Source: Clavibacter nebraskensis NCPPB 2581
GTDB taxonomy: Bacteria > Actinomycetota > Actinomycetes > Actinomycetales > Microbacteriaceae
DNA length: 64,000 nucleotides
Reading direction: 5' to 3'
Assembly: GCF_000355695.1 (NCBI RefSeq)
Contig: NC_020891.1
Coordinates: forward strand, 2,914,001-2,978,000
Notes under the pieces: generated by a model
Told to the model about the DNA's origin: nothing
Database searches by the model: none
Seen by the model: only the letters and a program-made list of their open reading frames with translations
Program-made: the position numbers and the translations under genes
In this document: positions 25,315 to 34,045 of the stretch, piece by piece
Layout of the letters: each line of letters begins with the position of its first letter
Position numbering within the stretch: the first letter of the stretch is position 1

Positions 25315-25674
25315 ATGACCGAGCGTCCCCCGGATCCCGACGCCGCCGCAGCATCCGAGGCCGCGGCCGCGATCGAGGCGAAGCGCTGGCTGGTCGTGAA
25401 CGGGCGGCGCTGGCCCCGCACGGATCCGTCGCTGCCGGCCGAACTGGTCGACGCCCTGACCGCCCACCTCGGACGCGGGCGGTCGGGGGTCCGCACGGCG
25501 AGGCGCGCGGGTGACGACGCCGGGGTCGCGGCGTCCCGGGAGCGCGTGAGCCTCGCGAAGCACGGCCTCGGCGAGCGCGGCCCGCGCTGGTGGGACGAGC
25601 CGGAGGACGCGCGCCTCGAGCGGGCCCACGCGGCGCTGCGGTCGCTGGACGCGCTCGACGACCCCGTGACCTGA
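25315..25674 (+). CDS. Conserved small hydrophilic protein of unknown function
   Basis: A 119-residue soluble protein with an Ala-rich acidic N-terminus, then IEAKRWLVVNGRRWPRTDPS and LVDALTAHLGRGRSGVRTAR, a pattern found in many actinobacterial small proteins without a proven role. The Trp/Arg-rich motif recurs as GERGPRWWDEPEDARLERA. TAGCGT at 25303-25308 lies 6 bases before the ATG, giving a leaderless start. No partner is evident. Confidence 0.75.
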   Translation: MTERPPDPDAAAASEAAAAIEAKRWLVVNGRRWPRTDPSLPAELVDALTAHLGRGRSGVRTARRAGDDAGVAASRERVSLAKHGLGERGPRWWDEPEDARLERAHAALRSLDALDDPVT

Positions 25675-25711
25675 CCCGCGCGTCGCCCCACCCGCGGGCC
25701 AGGCTGGACGC

Positions 25712-26317
25712 ATGCAGCTCTACTCCGCGCTCCCCCTCGTCCGCGCCCGGCAAATCGCGGCAGACACCGCGGCGCTCGCGGGCATCGTCGTGTCGGTGCT
25801 GGTGGGGATCGCGGTGGCCGCGCTCATCCGCCCGCTCGGCGACCTCGGCCGCAGCATCGAGGAGTCGGGCACGGGGCTCAGCGGATCCATGACCGACGCC
25901 GCCGACGCCCTCGGCCGCCTGCCGCTCGTGGGCGACGCCGCGCGCGGACCGTTCGAGGACGCGAGCGGCATCGGATCCCGCCTCGTGCAGGCCGGGCGCG
26001 ACCAGCAGTCGCTCGTCGGGACCATCGCGCTCGTGCTCGGGCTGCTCGTGGCGCTCGTGCCGATCGCGTTCATCGTGCGGCACTGGCTGCTGCGGCGCGT
26101 CTCGTTCGTGCGCCGCGCGGCCGCCGCCCGCGCGCTCGCCGCGACGCCCGGCGGCACCGAGCTGCTCGCGCTGCGGGCGCTGTCGTCGCGGAAGCCGGCG
26201 GCGCTGCTGAAGGCGCACCCGGATCCGGTCGCCGCCTGGCGCGCGGGCGACCCGCGCGTGGTGCGCCAGCTCGCCGACCTGGCGCTCCGCGACGCGGGGG
26301 TGTCGTCGGGGCGCTGA
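25712..26317 (+). CDS. Two-helix membrane protein of unknown function
   Basis: A 201-residue protein with membrane helices near 20-40 and 110-130, separated by an extracytoplasmic segment of about 65 residues and followed by a cytoplasmic tail of Ala/Arg-rich helices. No enzymatic motif is recognised. CAGGCT (25700-25705) 6 bases before the ATG suggests leaderless expression independent of the upstream gene. Confidence 0.75.
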   Translation: MQLYSALPLVRARQIAADTAALAGIVVSVLVGIAVAALIRPLGDLGRSIEESGTGLSGSMTDAADALGRLPLVGDAARGPFEDASGIGSRLVQAGRDQQSLVGTIALVLGLLVALVPIAFIVRHWLLRRVSFVRRAAAARALAATPGGTELLALRALSSRKPAALLKAHPDPVAAWRAGDPRVVRQLADLALRDAGVSSGR

Positions 26318-26405
26318 TCGCGAGGGAGATCGCGCCGCGAACTGGGGGTGGGCGCGTGGCCGAGATGGCGTGGGCTCTCGCGCACCTCGTGCATACACTC
26401 CGACC

Positions 26406-27293
26406 ATGCCGCTCAGCTTCGTCGCCATCGACTTCGAGACAGCCAACTTCGACCGCGACTCCGCATGTGCCGTCGGCGTCACCAAGGTCATGGATGGACA
26501 CGTGGGAGCGACCCGGACCTGGTTCGTCCAGCCCCCTGGAGATGCCTCATTCACCAACACGTACCTGCACGGGATCGGACCGGAGCACGTCGTGGGTGCA
26601 CCTACCTGGATCGAGACGCTCCGACGTCTGGCCGACATCGCCGACGGGCTGCCATTGGTTGCCTACAGCCCCTTCGACAAGGGCGTCTACAACGCAGCCA
26701 ACCGGGTCTCCAGGATCGCGGATCCCGGGTTCGTCTTCCTCGACGCACTCGCCATCGCGCGACGCCATTGCCAGCTGCCCAGCCATCGTCTCCCGCTCGT
26801 CGTCGAGCACCTCGGGCTGCCGTCCTTCGATCACCACGAAGCGGGAGCGGACTCCCGTGCGTGCGCACTGGTCGCCCTCCGCATCGCTGAGGAGAGGGGT
26901 CTGGAGACGCTCGAGGAGCTGTGGGCCAAGGAGCCGAAGCCTCGTACGCGGTCGCCTCGTGACTACGTGCGCAAGGCGGATCTGCCTCAGCCCAGCGAGG
27001 AGGCGGATCCCAGCCACCCGCTCTTCGGCGAGGTCGTCTGCTTCTCCGGGGACCTGGAGTCCTACACGAGAGCGCGCGCGCAGGAGGTCGTCGCATCCTT
27101 CGGCGCTTCCGTCTCCAGCAACATCACGAAGAAGACGACGCTCGTGGTCACGGGTGGATTCGATCCGGCGAGCTTGCGACCCGGCGCGACCCTCAGCTCG
27201 AAGGTGATGCGCGCCAAGGAGCTGGCTTCCACGGGACAGTCCATCGAGATCGTGACGGAGAAGACGTTCCTGGAGATCCTGTCGGTGGTCTGA
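26406..27293 (+). CDS. DEDD 3'-5' exonuclease fused to a C-terminal BRCT domain
   Basis: A 295-residue protein. The exonuclease domain (about 1-175) has motif I D9 and E11 (IDFETAN), motif II D91 (YSPFDKG) and motif III H144-x4-D149, as in the DnaQ/epsilon family. A BRCT domain (about 205-295) contains GEVVCFSGDLESYTR and TTLVVTGGFDP, as at the ends of NAD-dependent ligases. The pair suggests trimming DNA ends in repair; no helicase or polymerase part is present. Codon use is visibly less GC-biased than in its neighbours, a sign of later acquisition. TACACT (26394-26399) 6 bases before the ATG predicts a leaderless mRNA. Confidence 0.88.
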   Translation: MPLSFVAIDFETANFDRDSACAVGVTKVMDGHVGATRTWFVQPPGDASFTNTYLHGIGPEHVVGAPTWIETLRRLADIADGLPLVAYSPFDKGVYNAANRVSRIADPGFVFLDALAIARRHCQLPSHRLPLVVEHLGLPSFDHHEAGADSRACALVALRIAEERGLETLEELWAKEPKPRTRSPRDYVRKADLPQPSEEADPSHPLFGEVVCFSGDLESYTRARAQEVVASFGASVSSNITKKTTLVVTGGFDPASLRPGATLSSKVMRAKELASTGQSIEIVTEKTFLEILSVV

Positions 27294-27338
27294 TCTCGGG
27301 TGCCTCGCGTGCTGGACGACGCTCTCGCCGCCGTACCC

Positions 27339-27827
27339 CTAGACCGGCAGCGCGACGATCCGGAACGCGACTCCCTCCGGCACCTCCACGGTGACGAGCA
27401 GCGTGCCGTCGCGCTGCGGGATCGGGATCGCGGCGCTGTTCGCGGCGTCCGGCGCGCAGCCCGAGGAGTAGACGCCGCCCATCGTGACCGTGTACTCGCC
27501 GGACGCGCACGTGACGAAGAACTGCAGGGATCCGACCGTGGGATCCGGCTGCGGCACCTCGTAGGTCGTCGGCCCTGTGCCGGTCTCGTGCAGCGCCGGC
27601 TGCAGGTCCTCCGAGAGGAACGCGCTCGTGCCGGGGGTGGTCAGCGCCACGAGCGGATCGACGAGGCCGTCAGCCGAGGGGGACGTCGGCGGGGACGACG
27701 TCGCCGCGTCCGGGCCGGGCGATCCCGCGGTGCAGCCCGCGAGCAGGAGCGCAGCGAGCGCCGCGGCCGCGAGCGCGCTCCGTCGACGGCCGGCCGTGGT
27801 CCCCCGTGTCATCCGCATCCACCCCAT
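27339..27827 (-). CDS. Small secreted lipoprotein, unknown function
   Basis: A 162-residue lipoprotein. Positive residues are followed by a hydrophobic helix ending in lipobox LAGC, with C32 as the lipidated residue, then a Ser/Pro/Thr linker. The mature domain holds two cysteines (VTCASGEY and SSGCAPD) that may form a disulfide, and a beta-rich end. I used ATG at 27827, which has GGAG 8 bases upstream; ATGs at 27818 and 27812 are alternatives. No domain is recognised. Confidence 0.75.
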   Translation of the reverse strand: MGWMRMTRGTTAGRRRSALAAAALAALLLAGCTAGSPGPDAATSSPPTSPSADGLVDPLVALTTPGTSAFLSEDLQPALHETGTGPTTYEVPQPDPTVGSLQFFVTCASGEYTVTMGGVYSSGCAPDAANSAAIPIPQRDGTLLVTVEVPEGVAFRIVALPV

Positions 27828-27900
27828 CAGATCGGCTCCGGCCCCGTCCCGCAACCGGTCGACGTGACGCCGACCGCCCCCGAGGAGCATCCTCGGAGTC

Positions 27901-28638
27901 ATGTCGCCTCTCCTCCTGGCCGGGCTCGCCGGTCTGCTCTCCGGCCTGTCGCTCGTCGTCGGATCCCTCGTCGCCTGGTTCGTGAAGGTGCCACGCGAGG
28001 TCGTGGCGCTCGTCATGGCGTTCGGCGCCGGGGTGCTCATCTCGGCGCTGTCGTTCGACCTGGTCGACGAGGCCTCGGCGAGCGGCGGCGTGATCCCCAC
28101 GCTCGGCGGCTTCGTCGCGGGCGCGCTGGTCTACGTCGTGCTCGACCAGATCCTCGAGCACGGCGGCTTCCGCAAGAAGCACCACGGGAAGTCGGGCGGC
28201 GGGGGCGGCACCGGCGTGGGGATCGCGCTCGGCGCCCTGCTCGACGGCGTGCCCGAGACGGCCGTGCAGGGCCTCAGCCTCACGGGCGGCGGCGCGCTGA
28301 GCATCGGCGTGCTGGTCGCCGTCGTCATCTCGAACTTCCCCGAGGGCATGTCGAGCACGGCCGACCTCAAGCAGTCGGGCCGGAGCGCCCGCTACGTCTT
28401 CGGCCTCTGGACCACCATCGCCGTCGTCTGCGCCCTCTCGTCCCTCGGCGGCTACGCGCTGCTCGGCGGCCTGCCGGAGAGCGGGCAGTCGGTCGTGATG
28501 GCGTTCGCGGCGGGCGCGATCCTCGCGATGATCTGCGACACGATGATCCCCGAGGCCTTCCGCAAGGCGCAGGCGCTCACCGGCCTCGTCACGGTGCTCG
28601 GCTTCGTGGCGAGCTACGCGGTGCACCAGGCGGGCTGA
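27901..28638 (+). CDS. ZIP-like membrane protein (GufA group)
   Basis: A 245-residue protein with eight hydrophobic segments in the ZIP metal-transporter arrangement and a His-rich loop (FRKKHHGKSGGGG, about 95-108) between helices 3 and 4. The two metal-site helices read ALLDGVPETAV and VISNFPEGMSS: the PEG/PE cores remain, but the usual His residues are replaced. It may move another cation or have lost zinc specificity. It is divergent from the lipoprotein gene. Confidence 0.8.
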   Translation: MSPLLLAGLAGLLSGLSLVVGSLVAWFVKVPREVVALVMAFGAGVLISALSFDLVDEASASGGVIPTLGGFVAGALVYVVLDQILEHGGFRKKHHGKSGGGGGTGVGIALGALLDGVPETAVQGLSLTGGGALSIGVLVAVVISNFPEGMSSTADLKQSGRSARYVFGLWTTIAVVCALSSLGGYALLGGLPESGQSVVMAFAAGAILAMICDTMIPEAFRKAQALTGLVTVLGFVASYAVHQAG

Positions 28639-28671
28639 GCCGCCGGGGTCGGACCGAGCCGCCGCGTCGGC

Positions 28672-29160
28672 TCAGGCGTCGGCGGGCTTGTCGCGCGGCG
28701 ACACGTTGAAGCGGTGCAACAGGCCGGCGAGCTGCTCGACCTCCGCGGTGTCCCACGCGGAGAGGCGGTTCTGCAGGCGCTCGCGCGTGCCCGCCCGCAC
28801 CTGCTCGAGGCGCTCCTCGGCGAGCGGCGTGAGGGTGAGGATCGTGGAGCGGCGGTCCTCGGGATCCGGCTCGTCCTGCACGTAGCCGGCCTCGCGCAGC
28901 ACGCGGAGGTGGCGGCTGACGGAGCTCTTGTCCATGAGGAGGCCCGCCGCGACGGCGCCGGCGGAGGCGGGTCCGTCGGTGCGGATCCAGCGCGCGACCG
29001 CGAAGGCGCCCGGCTGGAGGCCGGGGTGGAAGACGGCCGCCTCCTCGATGCGCAGCGAGCGGATCGACATGAGGAGCGCGCCGAGCTCGCTCGCGACGGA
29101 GGACACGGCGGCCGAGCGGTCGTCGGCGGGCGCGGGCACGTCGGCGGTTCCGGGGATCAC
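28672..29160 (-). CDS. MarR-family transcriptional regulator
   Basis: A 162-residue MarR protein with its winged helix in about 55-130: VAAGLLMDKSSVSRHLRVLR is the recognition part and PDPEDRRSTILTLTPLA the wing. The GTG start lies 6 bases after a perfect-looking TAGGGT box (29167-29172, minus strand), so it is leaderless. The gene is the last chromosomal one before the low-GC insert and is convergent with the ZIP-like gene. Confidence 0.87.
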   Translation of the reverse strand: MIPGTADVPAPADDRSAAVSSVASELGALLMSIRSLRIEEAAVFHPGLQPGAFAVARWIRTDGPASAGAVAAGLLMDKSSVSRHLRVLREAGYVQDEPDPEDRRSTILTLTPLAEERLEQVRAGTRERLQNRLSAWDTAEVEQLAGLLHRFNVSPRDKPADA

Positions 29161-29260
29161 GGGGAGACCCTAACCGACCCCGATCCGGATTCCTGCCACC
29201 AGGCCGTCTGCAACTAGGCAGGCAGCACCTTCGAGACTCCAGGCCTCCGACGCTCCGCTC

Positions 29261-30694
29261 GCGTGATTCGAGCTCAGTATGCAGATGACTTGAATCGCGC
29301 AAGCAAGATCAGCAACCGGGTTTCATATCAAGACCCAGCTCTAGGGCCGCTTCGACCCCACGGCACGCCGATCAACGTGAGAACATAGGGCCTGATAGCC
29401 CCCTACCCGCAGAGGACACAGTGGCAAAACTACAAGCTTTCGTGCTTATGGCCTTTAGTGGAAACTTTGAAGCTGTATACAGCGAGCTAATAGTGCCGGG
29501 GCTTGAAGAAAACGGTTTCGAGGTGAGTCGCGCAGACCTCTCGGATAATCAGCGCCAGATTCTAAGGACATTGTCACTAGTCTGCATGCCGCAGATTTAG
29601 TTATAGTCGACGTTACGGGGCTCAATGGTAACGTTATGTACGAACTTGGTTTGGCTCACGGCATGGGCAAGCGAACAATGATGATCACTCAGGACATCAG
29701 TGAATTACCGTTCGATCTTCGGTCTTATCGCGCAACAGAGTATACAGAAAACTTCACAAGCGCTGTAGAACTCCGAGAAGCTATCGCCAGTGTCGCTAGC
29801 GGAGTCAGGGACGGAACAGCCGAATTTGGTAACCCCATCCAGGACTTCGCTCCCGATTCATTAGCCGCATCTACACAAGTAGCCCAGACCCCCAATCCCA
29901 GCCGCCGCGAAACCGCCCAAAAGAAAGAAAAAGGTGGCCTTTCCGCCGAGGGCGGCGATGACTCCGATCCTGCGACCGCGTCGGAGAGCCTCAACGAGCA
30001 CCCCCCGGTCGCCGCTCCGAATCTTGATGACGAGGAGCACCTAGGCTTTCTAGACCACGCAATCGCTTTAACCGAAAGCAGCGAGAAAATTGCGTCGATT
30101 GCCACTTCCCTGACCGACGCCACGAAGGCAATCGGAAGTAAAATCGAGAGCAGAACTGCGCAGATTAACAGCGCTTCCCATAATCTGGGAGTCAAAGCCG
30201 CGCCCGTACTCCGAAGCCTGATGCGCGAAATCGCCGGCGACTTTGATGAATACTCGTCAGATATGGAAGAACTAAATCCTGCCCTAAGAGATGCACTTAA
30301 GGAGCTAGCCGATAGCACAAACGGCGTATCTCGAACGCGTCTCATGAATGACGAACAAGCACGAACTCAAGTGAAGGCCGAGATCGCCAGCTTAACCCAA
30401 GCAGAAACTACATTTGGCGAAGCGCACGACGGTGTCCGAGGTTTTGCCGACGCAATTACCAATATGCCGGATATGGAGAAAAACCTGACCCAGTCTGGTC
30501 GGCGGGCTTATCGGGCTGTCGCAGAGGCGGCAGACATCATCGATCTAGGTCGGTCGGAATTCCATCGAGCGAGATTGCTCCTTGAAGAGCGCCTTTCGGA
30601 AAGCGCATCGGAGGGGTTGCCCGAGCAAAACTAAGAGGAGCAGAGTTAAAGGTTCTGGCAGATCCCTCAACAGGTCAAGCGCGTGACTCGACCT
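29261..30694. mobile_element. Low-GC genomic insert, possible small island
   Basis: From roughly 29270 to 30680 the sequence changes to much lower GC with many A/T-ending codons and contains no GGATCC, a word otherwise found every few hundred bases. The edges carry imperfect direct repeats GCGTGATTCGAGCT (29261-29274) and GCGTGACTCGACCT (30681-30694), 12 of 14 identical. No integrase or transposase is present. The 160 bp before the gene (29261-29420) hold nothing recognisable. Foreign origin is well supported; the mechanism is not. Confidence 0.6.
29421..30634 (+). pseudogene. Frameshifted NDT/TIR-like nucleotide-binding protein
   Basis: GTG at 29421 (AGAGG 5 bases upstream) starts a domain reading FVLMAFSGNFEAVYSELIVPGL and ending at a TAG at 29598-29600. 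The second half continues in another frame from about 29564: KDIVTSLHAADLVIVDVTG, then LNGNVMYELGLAHGMGK and a long tail to 30634. The split falls inside one well-known fold, the nucleoside-deoxyribosyltransferase/TIR-like domain found in stand-alone immune-type proteins. One missing base near 29562-29566 (CTAAGGAC, expected CTAAAGGAC) explains it. The C-terminal 200 residues are helical and coiled-coil-like, with no membrane segment. If repaired the protein would be about 404 residues. ATG 29636 could still give a 332-residue fragment. Confidence 0.75.
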
Positions 30695-30778
30695 ACGCAG
30701 CGATGCGCGCGATCCGGGGTCGGCACCGCCCCCCTGGTAGCCTCGTCCGCGCAGGCGGGGACGATGAAGGCGAGCCAC

Positions 30779-32617
30779 ATGACCGACGACACGCACGACA
30801 CCGGCCACCGAGAGGGTGGGGCGTCGGAGCCTCCCCTCCTCAGCCGCCGCGAGCTGCGCCGCCGCCAGCAGGAGATGGAGCAGGGCCGCTCGACCGACGC
30901 GTCGGGCGACGCGCACCGGTGGGTGGATCCGTTCCCCGCCGTCCCGCGCGCCTCCGAGGGCGGCCTGTTCGGACCCGACCGCGTGCGGCCCGGATCCGCC
31001 GCCGAGCCCGCCGACGGCACGACGTCCGTCGACGGCACGACGCCCGTCGACGACGAGGCCGACGGCATCGATGACCTGGCGCCCGACTCCCCGGAGGACG
31101 CCGTGTCCTCGGACGCGCGCTCCGACGATCCGCGCACCGATGAGGTCGAGGTGGTCGGCACGCACGCGTTCGACGAGCTGTTCGTCGACGACGAGCGCGA
31201 GGCCGAGGTGGACGCCGCGGAGGACGCCGACGACGCCGCGGGAGCGCCCGCGCAGGACGAGCCGGCCGCCCCCTCCCCCTTCGACGCGGTCGTCGCCCCG
31301 GCCGTCGGATCCGCGTGGAGCGTCCCCGCTCCGCACGTCGTGAACGCGCACCCCTTCCGCATGCCGCTCCGGCCGTCGACCGAGGTCGAGCCGAGGGACG
31401 CGGCGGGCACGGACGACGACGCCGCCGCCGAGCAGGCCGAGGCGCCGCACGCCCCGATCACCCCCGCGGGCCCCGAGCACGTCGACGCGCCCGAGCCCGC
31501 CGCCGCGCCGCAGCCGACCCCGGTCGCCTCGCTCCCCACGGCGCCCGACGACGTCGAGGAGCCCGCCGACGACCGTCGCCCCGGCACCGACCTCACGGCG
31601 TTCCCCGACGCGGATCCGCAGCGCTACGTCATGCGCACCCCGCGCGCCGACGCCGCCACGAGCGCCCTCACCCTCTTCCCCGAGCAGACCGGCCATCGCC
31701 CGTCGCGTGGTCCCGCGATCGCCCGCACGGGCTTCCGCGGCTTCATGAACACCGTCACGGGCGGCGTCTTCAAGATCGGCCCCGGCGCCGAGGAGGCCGC
31801 CGCGAACGCGGAGGTCGCCCGCCGCGAGGGCGACGAGCGCATCATCCGCCAGGCCACGTGGTCGCGCGCGGTCAGCGTGCTGGTCGCGAACCGCAAGGGC
31901 GGCGTCGGCAAGACGCCCACCTCCCTCATCCTCGGTGGCGTGCTCGGCTCCATCCGCGGCGGATCCGTCGCCGTGGTCGAGGTCACCGACGATCCGGGCG
32001 CGCTCGGCTACCGCGCCGAGGGCCAGCCGACCCGCGGGCTCGGCGAGCTCGTGCGCGACCGCGACGAGATCCACAGCGCCGGCCAGCTCGCCGGCTACAC
32101 GGCGCCGCAGACGAGCTTCGCCTCGGTCGTCGCGTCCGTCGGCCCGCGCCGCGAGCTCACCGGCGAGGACGTGATCGGCGTCGCGCGCCTCATCGACGAG
32201 TACTACGCGGTGCGCGTGATGGACTCCGGCAACCAGCCGTCGTCGTCCGCCTTCCGCGGCGCCATCGAGGTCACCGACGTGCTCGTGGTCCCCGTGCTCA
32301 ACGCGGGCGACGCGGTGCTCGAGGCCGTGGCGCTGCTCGACTTCCTGCGCGAGCTCGGCGGCCACGCCGCGATGCTCGCCGACAACGCCGTCATCATCCG
32401 CCTGCACGACGGGCGCCCGGAGGACCCGGCGGTCGTCGCGCGCATCGACCGGATCCTCGATGACGCCCGCCCGGCGCAGATCTTCACGGTGCCGTACGAC
32501 GCGCACATCGCGGAGCGCGGCCCGATCTCGCTCGCCTCGCTCGACCCCGAGGTCGCGCGCGCCTTCACGGCCGCGACCGCCGGCGTCGTCCAGCGGCTCG
32601 CGCACGCGGTCCGCTGA
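30779..32617 (+). CDS. EspI/MinD-like ParA-family ATPase with long acidic N-terminus
   Basis: A 612-residue protein. The first 330 residues are disordered, rich in Asp, Glu, Pro and Ala. A linker GFRGFMNTVTGGVFKIGPG precedes the ATPase, as in ESX-associated EspI proteins. The ATPase domain starts with a deviant Walker A, KGGVGKTPTS (about 373-382), where the usual second Thr of KTT is Pro. Later motifs are VMDSGNQPSS and VLVVPVLNAGD. It could position or energise a secretion or envelope machine; no esx or ecc genes lie here. ATG at 30779 has GAAGG 8 bases upstream; ATG 30764 is an alternative. Confidence 0.78.
   Translation: MTDDTHDTGHREGGASEPPLLSRRELRRRQQEMEQGRSTDASGDAHRWVDPFPAVPRASEGGLFGPDRVRPGSAAEPADGTTSVDGTTPVDDEADGIDDLAPDSPEDAVSSDARSDDPRTDEVEVVGTHAFDELFVDDEREAEVDAAEDADDAAGAPAQDEPAAPSPFDAVVAPAVGSAWSVPAPHVVNAHPFRMPLRPSTEVEPRDAAGTDDDAAAEQAEAPHAPITPAGPEHVDAPEPAAAPQPTPVASLPTAPDDVEEPADDRRPGTDLTAFPDADPQRYVMRTPRADAATSALTLFPEQTGHRPSRGPAIARTGFRGFMNTVTGGVFKIGPGAEEAAANAEVARREGDERIIRQATWSRAVSVLVANRKGGVGKTPTSLILGGVLGSIRGGSVAVVEVTDDPGALGYRAEGQPTRGLGELVRDRDEIHSAGQLAGYTAPQTSFASVVASVGPRRELTGEDVIGVARLIDEYYAVRVMDSGNQPSSSAFRGAIEVTDVLVVPVLNAGDAVLEAVALLDFLRELGGHAAMLADNAVIIRLHDGRPEDPAVVARIDRILDDARPAQIFTVPYDAHIAERGPISLASLDPEVARAFTAATAGVVQRLAHAVR
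31013..31048. repeat. Two 18-bp tandem copies inside the EspI-like gene
   Basis: 31013-31030 and 31031-31048 are 17/18 identical and encode DGTTSV-DGTTPV in the disordered region. In-frame copy changes would lengthen or shorten the linker by six residues. Confidence 0.85.
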
Positions 32618-34026
32618 CGGACGCGTCCGCGGGCGGATCCACCGGGCGCCGCCCGCGGATCCGCCGCCCGCTCGACCGCGAGATCCTCGCCTTGGCGGTG
32701 CCGGCGCTCGGCGCGCTCGTGGCCGAGCCGCTGTTCCTGCTCACCGACACCGCGCTCGTCGGGCATCTCGGCAGCGCGCCGCTCGCGGGCCTCGGCATCG
32801 CGAGCGTGATCCGGCAGACGATCGTCGGCCTCCTCGTCTTCCTGGCGTACGCGACCACGCCCACGGTCGCGCGGCGGCTCGGCGCGGGCGACCGGCCGGG
32901 CGCGATCCGCGCGGGCATCGACGGCCTGTGGCTCGCGCTCGCGCTCGGCGCGGTGGTGCTGGTTGTGGGGCTCGTGGTCGCGGATCCGCTCGTGCGCGCC
33001 CTCGCGGACACCGGTGGCACCGAGGCGGACCCGGCCGCGACCGCCGCCGTGGTCGACGCCGCGCGCACCTACCTCGGAATCTCGCTGGCCGGCATCCCCG
33101 CGATGCTCCTCGTCATCGCCGCGACCGGCCTCCTCCGCGGCCTGCAGGACACGCGCACGCCGCTCGTCGTCGCCGTCTCCGGCTTCGCGGCGAACGCTGC
33201 CCTCAACGCGTTCCTCATCTACGGGCTCGGGTTCGGGATCGCCGGATCCGCGTGGGGCACCGTCCTCGCGCAGTGGGGCATGGCGTCGGTGTTCGTCCTG
33301 ATCGCCGTGCGCGCCGCCCGCGAGACCGGCACGACGCTGCGGCCCGGCCTCCGCGGGGTCGCGCGCTCGGCGGCGTCCGGCGGCTGGCTGCTCGTGCGCA
33401 CGGCGTCGCTCCGGGCGGCGATCCTCGCGACGGTCGCGGTGGGCGCGGGCCTCGGGGTCACCGGGCTCGCGACCCTGCAGATCGCGCTCAGCCTGTTCTC
33501 GACCGTCGCGTTCGTGCTCGACGCGCTCGCGATCGCCGGGCAGGCGCTCGTCGGCCACGGGCTCGGCGCCGACGACGTGCCGCGCGTCCAGGCTGTCGCC
33601 CGCCGGCTGGTGCAGTGGGGCGTGGGCCTCGGCGCGATCCTCGGCCTCGTGCTCGCGGCCCTGTCGCCGCTGCTCGGGCCGGTCTTCACGGGCGATCCGG
33701 GGATCCACCGCATGCTCACCGCCGTGACGCTCGTGCTCGCGGTGGGCCTGCCGGTCGCCGGGTACGTGTTCGTGCTCGACGGCGTGCTCATCGGCGCGGG
33801 CGACGCCCGCTACCTCGCGCTCGCGGGCCTCGTGAACCTCGCGATCTACGCGCCCGCGCTGATCCTCGTGGCGTGGCTCACCGGGACCGGCCGCGTCGCC
33901 GGCACCCCCGCGCTCCTCGCGCTGTGGGCCGCCTTCGGCCTCGTCTACATCGGGGCGCGGGCGCTGACGCTGGGCCTGCGGGCGCGCGGCGACCGGTGGA
34001 TCGTGACGGGGGTCGCGCGGGCCTGA
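32614..34026 (+). CDS. MATE-family multidrug/toxin exporter (DinF group)
   Basis: A polytopic exporter with 12 helices of the DinF branch: RRPLDREILALAVPALGALV and EPLFLLTDTALVGHLG open the protein, and a second MATE repeat starts near the middle. The conserved beginning lies upstream of any ATG, GTG or TTG in this frame; the first TTG (32692) would cut the first helix. A CTG at 32614 overlaps the upstream stop as CTGA and would give 470 residues. I therefore extend the gene to 32614 with low certainty about the exact codon. It exports cationic compounds using a Na+ or H+ gradient. Confidence 0.8.
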   Translation: MTDASAGGSTGRRPRIRRPLDREILALAVPALGALVAEPLFLLTDTALVGHLGSAPLAGLGIASVIRQTIVGLLVFLAYATTPTVARRLGAGDRPGAIRAGIDGLWLALALGAVVLVVGLVVADPLVRALADTGGTEADPAATAAVVDAARTYLGISLAGIPAMLLVIAATGLLRGLQDTRTPLVVAVSGFAANAALNAFLIYGLGFGIAGSAWGTVLAQWGMASVFVLIAVRAARETGTTLRPGLRGVARSAASGGWLLVRTASLRAAILATVAVGAGLGVTGLATLQIALSLFSTVAFVLDALAIAGQALVGHGLGADDVPRVQAVARRLVQWGVGLGAILGLVLAALSPLLGPVFTGDPGIHRMLTAVTLVLAVGLPVAGYVFVLDGVLIGAGDARYLALAGLVNLAIYAPALILVAWLTGTGRVAGTPALLALWAAFGLVYIGARALTLGLRARGDRWIVTGVARA

Positions 34027-34045
34027 GCCGGCGGCGGCTCGCGCG

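Noticed and set aside
29562-29600. Programmed -1 frameshift in the NDT/TIR-like gene
   Set aside because: The shift point CTAAGGAC has no slippery heptamer and no obvious downstream structure; simple base loss is a better explanation.
29636-30634. Annotating the downstream half of the NDT/TIR-like gene as a normal CDS
   Set aside because: The ATG lies in the middle of the conserved domain (VMYELGLAHG), so the first strands of the fold would be missing.
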